NCBI RefSeq assembly: GCF_014076415.1
Contig: NZ_CP043568.1
Coordinates: 5,456,001 to 5,520,000 of the forward strand
Length of the DNA stretch: 64,000 bases
Origin: Comamonas testosteroni
Lineage (GTDB): Bacteria > Pseudomonadota > Gammaproteobacteria > Burkholderiales > Burkholderiaceae_C
Direction: 5' to 3'
Below, one piece after another: positions 43,978-52,160 of this stretch. Every line of letters starts with the position of its first letter. The stretch's first letter is position 1. A program made the translations under genes and the position numbers. Under the pieces are notes generated by a model. The model was not told where the DNA came from. It did not search any database and saw only the letters and a list, made by a program, of their open reading frames with translations.

Positions 43978-45576
43978 TCAGGGAATGTCTCTGAGCAATC
44001 TGCGCAATACCTTCCCTGCACCTGTGGCCGGCAAGGCATCGATGAAGCGCACCTCGCGCGGGGCCTTGTAGCTGGCCATGTTTTCCTTGCTCCAGGCCAG
44101 CAGCCCGTCCGCCTCCAGGCTTTGCCCCGGCTTGCGCACGATGAAGGCGCGCACGACCTCGCCTTTCTGGGCGTCGGCAACGCCGATCACGGCCGCCTGG
44201 GCGATGGCCGGATGCTTGATCAAAATGGTCTCCACCTCCTCGGGGAACACGCTGTAGCCCGAGACCTTGATCATTTCCTTGAAGCGGCCGATGAAGGTCA
44301 GATAGCCGTCGGCATCGAACTTGCCCATGTCGCCGGTATGCACCCAGCCGTTCTTGAGCGTCCTGGCCGTGGCCTCGGGCTTGTTCCAGTAACCCTTGAA
44401 ATTGCCCGGGCCGCGAATGATGATCTCGCCCACCTCGCCTGCTGCCAGCGGCGCGCCGGTCTCCGGATCTATCACCCGGATCTCGTTGCCCGGCGCGGGC
44501 TTGCCATGGGTGCCCCAGCGGATGGCATCGCCGGGCATGAAGGTATCCATGGTGTGGGTTTCGGACAGGCCGTAGGCCGCCTCGCTGGAGATGGCATTGG
44601 GTGCGAACCGGCGCCATTGCTGCGCCAGATCCTCGGTATAGGTGATGCCGAAGCTGGTGACGGTGTTGCGGCGCAGTGCGCTGAAGTCCATCTTCTCCAC
44701 GCCGGGCACCTGCATCAGCGCCACATTCATGGGTGCAATGCTGTACCACCAGCTGACGCGGTACCGCTCCAGCGCCTGCGCCACGGCCAGCGGATCGAAG
44801 CGATGCAGCAGCACGCAGGGCGCCCCCGAATGCACGGGCATGTTCACGCCCATGGACATGCCGGCGATGTGATAGAGCGGGGCCACAGCCAGCAGGACAT
44901 CCTCGGCGCTGACCCCGGTCACCCGGGACGCGCCGGCGGTCTTGTAGGCGGCCGCGCCAAAGCTCAGCATGGCGCCCTTGGGCAGGCCCGTGGTGCCCGA
45001 GGTATAGGTCATCAGCGCCACCTCGTCCATGTCCACCTCGACATGGGAAGGCCTGGCACCGCTGTGCATGAGATCCCAGAACGACGTCACATCGGCAGGC
45101 AGCGGCTGCACGGGGGCCTGCAGTTCGGCAGGCAGGGGCAGCGTGGCTCTGGCGGGCAGCCAGTCGCCGTAGCGCACGGCCAGCACATGCAGCAGCGCGG
45201 TGCTGCCGCGCACCTTGTCGACCACGGGCAGCAGCACATCGGCTGCGATGATGACCCTGGCCTGCAGATCGTTGAGCTGATATTCGAGTTCATGCTCCTT
45301 GTTCAGCGGCCCGCAGGGGCAGACGATGGCGCCGATCTTCTGCACCGCGTAATGCGCGACGATGTACTGCGGACAGTTGTTCATGAACAGGGCGACGGGC
45401 TCGCCCTGCTTCACGCCCAGTTGCTGCAGATGCGCGGCCACGGCATCGCTGGCCTCATCCACCTGGCGCCAGCTGATGTGCTGTCCGTACCAGATATAGG
45501 CATCGCGCTCGGGATGCCGGCGCGCGTTGCGGCGCAAGGCCTCATGCAGGGGTATGAGGATCTCGGATTCAGCCAT
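43978..45576 (-). CDS. AMP-forming acyl-CoA synthetase (CoA ligase)
   Basis: The 532-residue ANL-family enzyme has the AMP-binding P-loop LMTYTSGTTGLPKGAML (about residue 185), EAAYGLSETHTMD, the hinge GWVHTGDMGKFDADGYL and the C-terminal TGAGKVLRRLLRD with the catalytic lysine. It activates a carboxylic acid to acyl-CoA using ATP. The pocket resembles medium/long-chain or aromatic acid ligases, but the chain length cannot be read. It starts the operon whose second gene is the acyl-CoA carboxylase, implying that its acyl-CoA product is carboxylated. Start ATG at 45576. An inverted repeat lies 46 bp upstream and TetR operators beyond. Confidence 0.88.
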   Translation of the reverse strand: MAESEILIPLHEALRRNARRHPERDAYIWYGQHISWRQVDEASDAVAAHLQQLGVKQGEPVALFMNNCPQYIVAHYAVQKIGAIVCPCGPLNKEHELEYQLNDLQARVIIAADVLLPVVDKVRGSTALLHVLAVRYGDWLPARATLPLPAELQAPVQPLPADVTSFWDLMHSGARPSHVEVDMDEVALMTYTSGTTGLPKGAMLSFGAAAYKTAGASRVTGVSAEDVLLAVAPLYHIAGMSMGVNMPVHSGAPCVLLHRFDPLAVAQALERYRVSWWYSIAPMNVALMQVPGVEKMDFSALRRNTVTSFGITYTEDLAQQWRRFAPNAISSEAAYGLSETHTMDTFMPGDAIRWGTHGKPAPGNEIRVIDPETGAPLAAGEVGEIIIRGPGNFKGYWNKPEATARTLKNGWVHTGDMGKFDADGYLTFIGRFKEMIKVSGYSVFPEEVETILIKHPAIAQAAVIGVADAQKGEVVRAFIVRKPGQSLEADGLLAWSKENMASYKAPREVRFIDALPATGAGKVLRRLLRDIP

Positions 45577-45621
45577 GGTTGTCTCCTGGGTGTCTCGTGA
45601 AGACCGGGCAACGGCGCCACT

Positions 45622-45643
45622 TAAGAACGTGTCGACGTTCTTA
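45622..45643. promoter_or_regulatory. Inverted repeat upstream of the CoA ligase
   Basis: TAAGAACGT and ACGTTCTTA are perfect 9-base arms around GTCG. It lies within the promoter/leader of the ligase-carboxylase operon, distinct from the TACC-N4-GGTA sites. Without a T tract it is more likely an operator or leader stem than a terminator. Confidence 0.4.
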
Positions 45644-45699
45644 GAGCTTTCTCAGGGATTGCCTTAGGGCAATCAGCTGCTCGGCGTCTTGTCAATGTA

Positions 45700-45732
45700 T
45701 ACCTGTCGGTAGAACAATGCTACCCATTGGTA
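45700..45732. promoter_or_regulatory. Paired TACC-N4-GGTA operators, probably for the divergent TetR protein
   Basis: TACCTGTCGGTA (45700-45711) and TACCCATTGGTA (45721-45732) are two palindromes whose centres are 21 bp apart, two helical turns. Together they also form a larger imperfect inverted repeat beginning and ending TATACC/GGTATA. They lie 7 bp before the TetR start and 120 bp before the ligase start, ideal for autorepression and operon control. Confidence 0.65.
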
Positions 45733-45738
45733 TAACGA

Positions 45739-46530
45739 ATGCGACACACGCAAACCCTCATGCCCGCCACGTCCAGAAAGACCGAAAAAAAGCCGGCTGC
45801 GCCCGTGGCGCCGCGCGGTCGCCAGCGCCTGCCCACTGCCGGCTCCGACGAGAAGCGCGAGCGCATTCTCAAGGCTGCCGAAGCCCTGTTCGACCGCTAT
45901 GGCTATGCCAACACCACCATCGAGCAGATCGTGCAGGCGCTGGGCGTGACCAAGCCCTTTGTCTACTACTACTTTCGCAACAAGCAGGAGATCTTCGAGA
46001 CCCTGTGCTGGGCGCCGACCGAGGCCTGCTTCACGGTGCTGGACTTTGCGGCCGACGACCCGAGGCCCGCCCATGAAAAAGCCATCGACGGCCTGCAGCG
46101 ACTGATCGCCGCCACCATTGCGCACTACCCTGCGGGCTTCTTCCCCTACCGCGAACCGCAGGCGTTCAGCCCCGCCTATCTCAAGGCTTCGCGCAATGTG
46201 GCCCAGCAGTTCTACAAGCAGTTCTGCGCCCTGCTCGACGAAGGCCGCGCCAGCGGGCATTTCGATTTCCGCGACACCCGCATCACCGCCCAGGCAGCCT
46301 GCAGCCTGCCCGGCTTCCTCTACAACTGGTATCAGCCTGGCGGCAAGCTGGGCCCGGCCGAGATGGTGGTCGAGCTCACCGACCTGGCCTCGCGGGTGCT
46401 GGGCCTGCGCACTGCCGCGGCTCCTGCTCGCAAACGCGCGACCAGGGCCGCGCCGGCGCCGGCACCACAGAACCCTTCGCCCCCCAGGCGCCGCAAGAGC
46501 GCTTCCTCCACCAGCCCCAGCGCCAGCTGA
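45739..46530 (+). CDS. TetR-family transcriptional regulator
   Basis: The 263-residue protein has a basic N-terminal extension (about 1-35, KTEKKPAAPVAPRGRQRL) and then the TetR helix-turn-helix (KRERILKAAEALFDRYGYAN through VTKPFVYYYFRNKQEIFETL). A helical effector-binding domain and an unusual C-terminal tail rich in alanine, proline, arginine and serine follow (about 228-263). The ATG at 45739 lies against the operator; the ATG at 45760 (MPATSRKTEKK) is an alternative. It diverges from the CoA ligase-carboxylase operon and precedes a binding-protein gene by 47 bp, so it probably controls uptake and activation of a carboxylic acid, with an acyl-CoA as likely effector. Confidence 0.85.
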   Translation: MRHTQTLMPATSRKTEKKPAAPVAPRGRQRLPTAGSDEKRERILKAAEALFDRYGYANTTIEQIVQALGVTKPFVYYYFRNKQEIFETLCWAPTEACFTVLDFAADDPRPAHEKAIDGLQRLIAATIAHYPAGFFPYREPQAFSPAYLKASRNVAQQFYKQFCALLDEGRASGHFDFRDTRITAQAACSLPGFLYNWYQPGGKLGPAEMVVELTDLASRVLGLRTAAAPARKRATRAAPAPAPQNPSPPRRRKSASSTSPSAS

Positions 46531-46577
46531 GTGCCCCGCAGGCAAAGGCGCCATTCCAACTCCCTGGAGACAAGACC

Positions 46578-47825
46578 ATGTCCATTCGCTTCCCAGCCCT
46601 TGCGCTGGCTGCCAGCTTGTGTGCCGGCACCGTATCCGCCCAGACGGCAGAGCCGTTCAAGATCGCGTTCATCGACCCGCTCTCCGGCCCCTTCGCCAAT
46701 GTGGGCGAAGTCATGCGCAACCATGTGCTCTATGCCGTCGATGATGTGAATGCCAAGGGCGGCCTCTACAACGGCGCCAGGTTCCAGCTGCTGCAGTTCG
46801 ACAGCAAGCTCTCGGCCCAGGAAAGCCAGAGCGCGCTGCAGGCCGCCATCGACCAGGGTGCACGCGTGGTGGTGACGGGGGGCTCGGGCTCATCGGTGGT
46901 CACGGCGCTGGTGCAGGCGGCAGCGCGCTACAACCAGCGCAATCCGGGCAAGGAGGTGCTGATACTCAACCACAGCTCCATCGATCCCGAGCTGACCGGC
47001 AAGTCCTGCAGCTTCTGGCATTTCATGTTCGATGCCAACACGGCCATGCGCATGCAGGCCATTGCCAACTACATCAGGACCCAGCCCGAGATCCGCAAGG
47101 TCTTTCTGCTCAACCAGGACTACGCCCACGGCAAGCAATGGGCCAGCTTCGGTCGCAGCATGGTCGGCAAGGCAAGACCAGACGTACAGTTCGTGGGCGA
47201 GACCCTGCACCCCATGGGTCGCATCAAGGACTTTGCGCCCTATGTGGCCAAGATCAAGGAAGCCGGAACCGATTCAGTCATCACCGGCAACTGGGGCCAG
47301 GATCTGGCCCTGCTGCTCAAGTCCGCCGGAGATTCGGGCTACGACCTGCGCTACTTCAACCACAGCGCAGGCGGCTTTCCGGGCACCGTGACCTCCATTT
47401 CCCAGGCCAGGATCGGCCAGGTGACCTGGGTCGCGGAATGGCACCCCGGCATGGCCGACCGTGCCCAGGCCGACGCCCGGGCCAGGGAGTACAAGACCAG
47501 GATGAGCCAGGACTTTCTGGCCCCGCGCATGGACCTGGTGCCGCGCATGCTGGCAGCTGCCATGGCCAAGGCCCAGTCCACCGAGCCTGTGAAAATTGCC
47601 AAGGCCCTCGAAGACATGCCGATGGACACCATCTTCGGCCCCGTCAGGATGCGCGGCAAGGACCACCAGTTGCTGCTGCCCCAGGTCGTCAATACCATCG
47701 CCCCCGTGGATGGCAAGCTGGTCAAAACCGGCTGGGAAGGCACGAACTACGGTTTCAGAACCGACGCTGTCTATTCCGCCCAGCAGCTTGACCTACCGAC
47801 CGAATGCCAGATGAAGCGACCTTGA
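46578..47825 (+). CDS. ABC transporter substrate-binding protein linked to the acyl-CoA cluster
   Basis: The 415-residue protein has a Sec signal (MSIRFPALALAASLCAGTVS, cut near AQ) and the Liv-type binding fold: FKIAFIDPLSGPFANVGEVM, DVNAKGGLYNGARFQLLQFD, VVVTGGSGSSVVTALVQAAA, KVFLLNQDYAHGKQWASFG and ADRAQADARAREYKTRMSQD. It follows the TetR gene by 47 bp on the same strand. No permeases are adjacent. Family members bind amino acids, amides or aromatic/aliphatic carboxylates; the neighbouring CoA ligase suggests an acid ligand, which is inference. A dispersed repeat follows the stop. Confidence 0.85.
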   Translation: MSIRFPALALAASLCAGTVSAQTAEPFKIAFIDPLSGPFANVGEVMRNHVLYAVDDVNAKGGLYNGARFQLLQFDSKLSAQESQSALQAAIDQGARVVVTGGSGSSVVTALVQAAARYNQRNPGKEVLILNHSSIDPELTGKSCSFWHFMFDANTAMRMQAIANYIRTQPEIRKVFLLNQDYAHGKQWASFGRSMVGKARPDVQFVGETLHPMGRIKDFAPYVAKIKEAGTDSVITGNWGQDLALLLKSAGDSGYDLRYFNHSAGGFPGTVTSISQARIGQVTWVAEWHPGMADRAQADARAREYKTRMSQDFLAPRMDLVPRMLAAAMAKAQSTEPVKIAKALEDMPMDTIFGPVRMRGKDHQLLLPQVVNTIAPVDGKLVKTGWEGTNYGFRTDAVYSAQQLDLPTECQMKRP

Positions 47826-47855
47826 GCAAAAGACTGCAACACAGCAACTGAAGCT

Positions 47856-47968
47856 TGAAACCGGCGCGCACCAAGCCAGAGACAGCGAGCAAGAGCCGCC
47901 TCGCAGCGAGGCTGTCGTCCTCCCTCCCGAAGAGAGAGGGGGAAGCCGCTACGCGGCTCAGGGGGTGG
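47856..47968. repeat. Dispersed palindromic intergenic repeat, copy before yggS end
   Basis: This copy contains GACAGCGAGCAAGAGCCGCC, TCGCAGCGAGGCTGTCGTCC and closing arms GAGAGAGGGGGAAGCCGC and TACGCGGCTCAGGGGGTG. It fills the convergent gap between the binding-protein gene and the YggS gene and may end both messages. The last bases enter the end of the YggS gene, whose C terminus (RRTYGTPTP) may be repeat-derived. Confidence 0.75.
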
Positions 47969-48689
47969 GCGTACCGTAGGTACGCCTTCCAAATATCCCG
48001 CTGCCCACCCGCACCATGGTGCTGCCAGCCGCCACGGCGGCTTCCAGATCGCCGGTCATGCCCATGGACAGCGTGTCGAAATGCTCCAGCCCCGCGAGTC
48101 CGCTGCACTTTATGGCATCAAAAATCGATGCAGCCCTTTTATGGACTGCGCATTGCGCTTCGAAATCAGGAGTATCGTCGGGAATGCTCATGATGCCGCG
48201 CAGCTGCAGATTGGGCAGTTTCACCATGGCTTCGGCCAGCTCCAGGGCATGCTCGGCCACGACGCCGGACTTGGTGGCGCCGCCATCCACATTGACCTGG
48301 ATGCAGACATTGAGCCGTGCCATGCCCAGGGGGCGCTGGGCCGAAAGGCGCTCGGCGATCTTGAGCCGGTCCACGGTCTGGGCCCAGTCGAAATTCTCGG
48401 CCACCAGCCGCGTCTTGTTGCTCTGGATGGGGCCTATGCAATGCCATTGCAGCGCCTCGCCGCCCGCCAGCTGCATGGCGCGCACTGCGGCGATCTTCTC
48501 CACGGCCTCCTGGATATAGTTCTCGCCAAAGCTGCGCTGGCCGGCCAGCACCGCCTCGCGCACCGCATCCGCGCCAAATGTCTTGGAGACGGCCAGCAGT
48601 TGCACCGATGTCACGGGCCGGCTTGCACTGGCGCAAGCGGCTGCGATGCGGGCATGAATCTGCCCCAGATTGTTTTCAATCGTCGTCAT
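47958..48689 (-). CDS. YggS-family PLP homeostasis protein
   Basis: The 243-residue protein matches PLPBP/YggS: QLLAVSKTFGADAVREAVLA with the PLP lysine at about residue 36, RSFGENYIQEAVEKI, LQWHCIGPIQSNKTRLVAEN, NLQLRGIMSIPDD, and FDTLSMGMTGDLEAAVAAGS with STMVRVGSGIFGRR. It binds PLP without known catalysis and balances PLP supply. The ATG at 48689 starts the conserved N terminus. It diverges from pilT across about 37 bp, the common yggS-pilT arrangement of beta- and gammaproteobacteria. Confidence 0.92.
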   Translation of the reverse strand: MTTIENNLGQIHARIAAACASASRPVTSVQLLAVSKTFGADAVREAVLAGQRSFGENYIQEAVEKIAAVRAMQLAGGEALQWHCIGPIQSNKTRLVAENFDWAQTVDRLKIAERLSAQRPLGMARLNVCIQVNVDGGATKSGVVAEHALELAEAMVKLPNLQLRGIMSIPDDTPDFEAQCAVHKRAASIFDAIKCSGLAGLEHFDTLSMGMTGDLEAAVAAGSTMVRVGSGIFGRRTYGTPTP

Positions 48690-48726
48690 AATTGGCGCCA
48701 GAGTATCAAACCAGAGAGGGATCTCC

Positions 48727-49770
48727 GTGGATATCACGCAATTGCTGGCATTCAGTGTCAAGAACAAGGCTTCGGACTTGCATTTGTCGGCAGGCCTGCC
48801 CCCCATGATTCGCGTCCACGGCGATGTGCGTCGCATCAACATCGATCCGCTGGACCACAAGACCGTGCACGCCATGGTCTACGACATCATGAGCGATGCC
48901 CAGCGCAAGCAGTACGAAGAGTTTCTGGAAGTGGACTTTTCGTTCGAGATTGAAGGCCTGGCCCGTTTTCGTGTCAATGCCTTCAACCAGAACCGCGGCG
49001 CGGCGGCCGTGTTCCGTACCATTCCCAGCAAGATCCTGACGCTGGAACAGCTCAACGCCCCCAAGATCTTCTCCGACCTGGCCCTGAAGCCGCGCGGCCT
49101 GGTGCTGGTGACCGGCCCCACGGGCTCGGGCAAGTCCACCACGCTGGCGGCCATGGTCAACTACCTCAACGAGACCGAGTACGGCCACATCCTGACGGTG
49201 GAAGATCCCATCGAATTCGTGCACGAGTCCAAGAAATGCCTGATCAACCAGCGCGAAGTCGGCCCCATGACGCTGTCGTTCGCGGCAGCGCTGAAATCCG
49301 CGCTGCGTGAAGATCCGGACGCGATTCTGGTCGGCGAAATGCGGGACCTGGAAACCATCCGCCTGGCCATGACGGCGGCCGAAACCGGTCACCTGGTGTT
49401 CGGCACGCTGCACACCTCGTCGGCGGCCAAGACCATCGACCGTATCATCGACGTGTTCCCGGCCGAGGAAAAGGAAATGGTGCGCGCCATGCTCTCCGAG
49501 TCACTGCAGGCCGTGATCTCGCAGACGCTGTGCAAGACCAAGGACGGTCAGGGCCGTGTGGCCGCACACGAGATCATGCTGGGCACGCCCGCCATCCGCA
49601 ATCTGATCCGCGAGGCCAAGGTGGCACAGATGTACTCCACCATCCAGACCAGCCAGAACATGGGCATGCAGACCCTGGACCAGAACCTGACCGATCTGGT
49701 GCGCCGCAACCTCATCAGCCCGGCCGAAGCGCGCAGCAAGGCGAAGATTCCCGAGAATTTTCCGGGATGA
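48727..49770 (+). CDS. pilT: Type IV pilus retraction ATPase PilT
   Basis: The 347-residue protein is standard PilT. It has an N-terminal PAS-like domain (VDITQLLAFSVKNKASDLHL, residues 1-100), Walker A VTGPTGSGKSTTLAAMV, Asp box LTVEDPIEFVH, Walker B ILVGEMRDLETIRLAMTAAE and His box FGTLHTSSAAKTIDRIIDVF, and the AIRNLIRE motif essential for retraction. GTG at 48727 is chosen: it is the normal first residue position, with AGAGAGGGA upstream; the longer frame is not conserved. PilT hydrolyses ATP to depolymerise pili for twitching motility and DNA uptake. pilU follows. Confidence 0.96.
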   Translation: MDITQLLAFSVKNKASDLHLSAGLPPMIRVHGDVRRINIDPLDHKTVHAMVYDIMSDAQRKQYEEFLEVDFSFEIEGLARFRVNAFNQNRGAAAVFRTIPSKILTLEQLNAPKIFSDLALKPRGLVLVTGPTGSGKSTTLAAMVNYLNETEYGHILTVEDPIEFVHESKKCLINQREVGPMTLSFAAALKSALREDPDAILVGEMRDLETIRLAMTAAETGHLVFGTLHTSSAAKTIDRIIDVFPAEEKEMVRAMLSESLQAVISQTLCKTKDGQGRVAAHEIMLGTPAIRNLIREAKVAQMYSTIQTSQNMGMQTLDQNLTDLVRRNLISPAEARSKAKIPENFPG

Positions 49771-49771
49771 T

Positions 49772-49862
49772 GCCTCCCCCCTGAGCGGCTTTGCCGCTTC
49801 CCCCCAGGGGGACGACGCCCTCGCCGCGAGGCGGCTCTTGCTCGGCGTCTCTCACTTGGGCT
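49772..49862. repeat. Dispersed palindromic intergenic repeat, reverse copy between pilT and pilU
   Basis: The sequence CCCCCTGAGCGGCTTTGCCG, then GGGGGACGACGCCCTCGCCG and GCGAGGCGGCTCTTGCTCGG followed by CGTCTCTCACTTGGG is the reverse complement of the copies at 22938 and 47856. It occupies almost the whole pilT-pilU spacer and so lies in the shared transcript. Confidence 0.75.
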
Positions 49863-49895
49863 CTGCCAATTTTGACGCTGCCTCAAGGAACGATC

Positions 49896-51032
49896 ATGGA
49901 ACGCGATCAGGCCAGTAAATTCATCAACGATCTGCTCAAGCTCATGGTCAGCCGCAACGGCAGCGACCTGTTCATCACTGCAGAGTTTCCGCCAGCCATC
50001 AAGATTGACGGCAAGGTCACCAAGGTCTCGCCCCAGCCGCTGAGCCAGCTGCATACGCTGGCCCTGGCGCGTTCCATCATGAACGACAGGCAGGTGGCGG
50101 ACTTCGAGCACACCAAGGAGTGCAACTTCGCCATCTCGCCGGCAGGCGTGGGGCGCTTCCGTGTCAATGCCTTCATGCAGCAGGGCAAGGTCGGCATGGT
50201 GCTGCGTACCATTCCCACCACCCTGCCCACGATTGACGGCCTGGGCGTCCCACAGGTGCTCAAGGAAGTGACCATGACCAAGCGCGGCCTGTGCATCCTG
50301 GTGGGCGCGACGGGCTCGGGCAAGTCCACCACGCTGGCCGCCATGGTGGACTGGCGCAACGAGAACTCCTTCGGCCACATCATCACGGTGGAAGACCCGG
50401 TGGAATTCGTGCATCCGCACAAGAACTGCGTGGTCACGCAACGCGAGGTGGGGCTGGATACGGAAAGCTGGGAGGCCGCGCTCAAGAACACGCTGCGCCA
50501 AGCGCCCGATGTGATTCTGATGGGCGAAATCCGTGACCGCGAAACCATGGAGCACGCGATTGCGTTCTCTGAAACCGGCCACCTTTGCCTGGCCACGCTG
50601 CACGCCAACAGTGCCAACCAGGCGCTGGATCGCATCGTCAACTTCTTCCCCGAAGAGCGCCGTCCTCAGCTGCTGATGGATGTGTCGCTGAATCTGCGGG
50701 CCATCATTTCCCAGCGCCTGATCCCCAAGCAGGACAGCAAGGGCCGTGTAGCCGCCATCGAGGTGATGCTCAACTCGCCGCTGATCGCCGACCTGATCTT
50801 CAAGGGCGAGGTCGTCGAGATCAAGGAGATCATGAAGAAAAGCCGCAATATCGGCATGCAGACCTTTGACCAGGCGCTGTTCGACCTGTTCGAATCCAAT
50901 CTCATCACCTACGAAGATGCGCTGCGCAATGCAGACTCGGTCAACGACCTGCGTCTGCAGATCAAGCTCAACAGCCAGCGTGCCCGGACTCTGGACCTGG
51001 CGGCCGGCACCGAGCATCTGACTATCGTTTAA
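49896..51032 (+). CDS. pilU: PilT-dependent retraction ATPase PilU
   Basis: The 378-residue protein is a PilT paralogue of the PilU group. It has DLLKLMVSRNGSDLFITAEF, Walker A LVGATGSGKSTTLAAMVDWR, ITVEDPVEFVHPHKNCVVTQ, Walker B VILMGEIRDRETMEHAIAFS, LATLHANSANQALDRIVNFF, and a C-terminal region extended relative to PilT. PilU boosts retraction force only with PilT. Start ATG 49896 has a CAAGGAAC ribosome site. It probably shares the pilT transcript across a repeat-containing spacer. Confidence 0.94.
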   Translation: MERDQASKFINDLLKLMVSRNGSDLFITAEFPPAIKIDGKVTKVSPQPLSQLHTLALARSIMNDRQVADFEHTKECNFAISPAGVGRFRVNAFMQQGKVGMVLRTIPTTLPTIDGLGVPQVLKEVTMTKRGLCILVGATGSGKSTTLAAMVDWRNENSFGHIITVEDPVEFVHPHKNCVVTQREVGLDTESWEAALKNTLRQAPDVILMGEIRDRETMEHAIAFSETGHLCLATLHANSANQALDRIVNFFPEERRPQLLMDVSLNLRAIISQRLIPKQDSKGRVAAIEVMLNSPLIADLIFKGEVVEIKEIMKKSRNIGMQTFDQALFDLFESNLITYEDALRNADSVNDLRLQIKLNSQRARTLDLAAGTEHLTIV

Positions 51033-51189
51033 GCCCTCAAAGGCGCTGATACGCCCTGCCCCGGGACACCGCAGGGATGCGGTGCCACCCAGGCTCTTGA
51101 AAGCAGCCGCTACCATGCGTCGCCACCGGAGCCATGCACTCCGGCGCTACCATGATCGAACTGTTCCGCACCAAGTCTTAGAGGATTCC

Positions 51190-52101
51190 ATGAGCACAGC
51201 CACCATCGCCTCCCGCAGCTACGCTGCTTGCGCTTCCACTCCTGTGGCCTTTCTGGGCCTGGGTGTCATGGGCTATTCCATGGCCGGGCACCTGGCTGCG
51301 GCGGGCCATCAGGTCACGGTCTACAACCGCACGGCGGCCAAGGCCGAGGCCTGGACCGAGGAATTCCCCGGCGGCAGCCATGCGACCACGCCCCGTGAAG
51401 CCGTCAAGGGCGCACGCATGGTCTTCTCCTGCGTGGGCAACGATGACGACCTGCGCTCCATTGTGCTGGGCGACGACGGCGCCTTTGCGGGCATGGAGCC
51501 TGGCGCCGTCTTTGTCGATCACACCACGGCCTCGGCCCAGGTGGCACGCGAGCTGTATGCCGAAGCACGCAAACGCGGCCTGCACTTTATCGATGCCCCG
51601 GTATCGGGCGGCCAGGCCGGAGCAGTCAACGGCCAGCTCACCGTCATGTGCGGCGGCGATCAGGATGTATTTGACCAGGTTGCCCCGGTGGCTGACGCCT
51701 TCTCGCGCGCCTTTACCTATATGGGAGCATGCGGCAACGGGCAGCTGACCAAGATGGTCAATCAGATCTGCATTGCGGGCCTGGTCCAGGGACTGTCCGA
51801 AGCCATTGCCTTTGGCCTGCGTGCCGAACTGGATGTGGAGAAGGTCCTCGATGTGATCGGCAAGGGGGCCGCCCAGAGCTGGCAGATGGACAATCGCGGC
51901 AAGACCATGGCCGTGGGCAAGTTCGACTTCGGCTTTGCCGTGGACTGGATGCGCAAGGATCTGGGGCTGGTGCTGGCCGAGGCCCAGCGCAATGGCGCAC
52001 GCCTTCCCGTCACCGCGCTGGTGGACCAGTTCTATGCCGATGTACAGGCCATGGGTGGCAATCGCTGGGATACCTCCAGCCTGATCCAGCGCTTGCGCTG
52101 A
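51190..52101 (+). CDS. Beta-hydroxyacid dehydrogenase (3-hydroxyisobutyrate dehydrogenase family)
   Basis: The 303-residue protein has the Rossmann start VAFLGLGVMGYSMAGHLAAA, DHTTASAQVARELYAEA, the substrate-binding DAPVSGGQAGAVNGQLTVMC, and the catalytic-lysine segment GQLTKMVNQICIAGLVQGLS. It reduces or oxidises 2-hydroxymethyl or 3-hydroxy acids (tartronate semialdehyde, 3-hydroxyisobutyrate, succinic semialdehyde relatives); the exact substrate cannot be told. The ATG at 51190 follows GAGGATTCC. Linked to pilU by position in many beta-proteobacteria, though no functional tie is known. A perfect bidirectional terminator follows. Confidence 0.88.
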   Translation: MSTATIASRSYAACASTPVAFLGLGVMGYSMAGHLAAAGHQVTVYNRTAAKAEAWTEEFPGGSHATTPREAVKGARMVFSCVGNDDDLRSIVLGDDGAFAGMEPGAVFVDHTTASAQVARELYAEARKRGLHFIDAPVSGGQAGAVNGQLTVMCGGDQDVFDQVAPVADAFSRAFTYMGACGNGQLTKMVNQICIAGLVQGLSEAIAFGLRAELDVEKVLDVIGKGAAQSWQMDNRGKTMAVGKFDFGFAVDWMRKDLGLVLAEAQRNGARLPVTALVDQFYADVQAMGGNRWDTSSLIQRLR

Positions 52102-52115
52102 GCCGCTGCGCCATG

Positions 52116-52145
52116 AAAAAAGCCGGACTCGAGTCCGGCTTTTTT
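52116..52145. terminator. Bidirectional terminator, perfect 30-bp palindrome
   Basis: Six A residues, the arm GCCGGACTCGAGTCCGGC and six T residues form a perfect palindrome between the convergent dehydrogenase and BON-lipoprotein genes, giving a GC stem plus a T tract on both strands. Confidence 0.92.
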
Positions 52146-52160
52146 GACCGTCAGTTCGCC

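Noticed and set aside
48727..51032. pilT and pilU as a tandem duplication artefact
   Set aside because: The two proteins are distinct, normal paralogues with different lengths and motifs.
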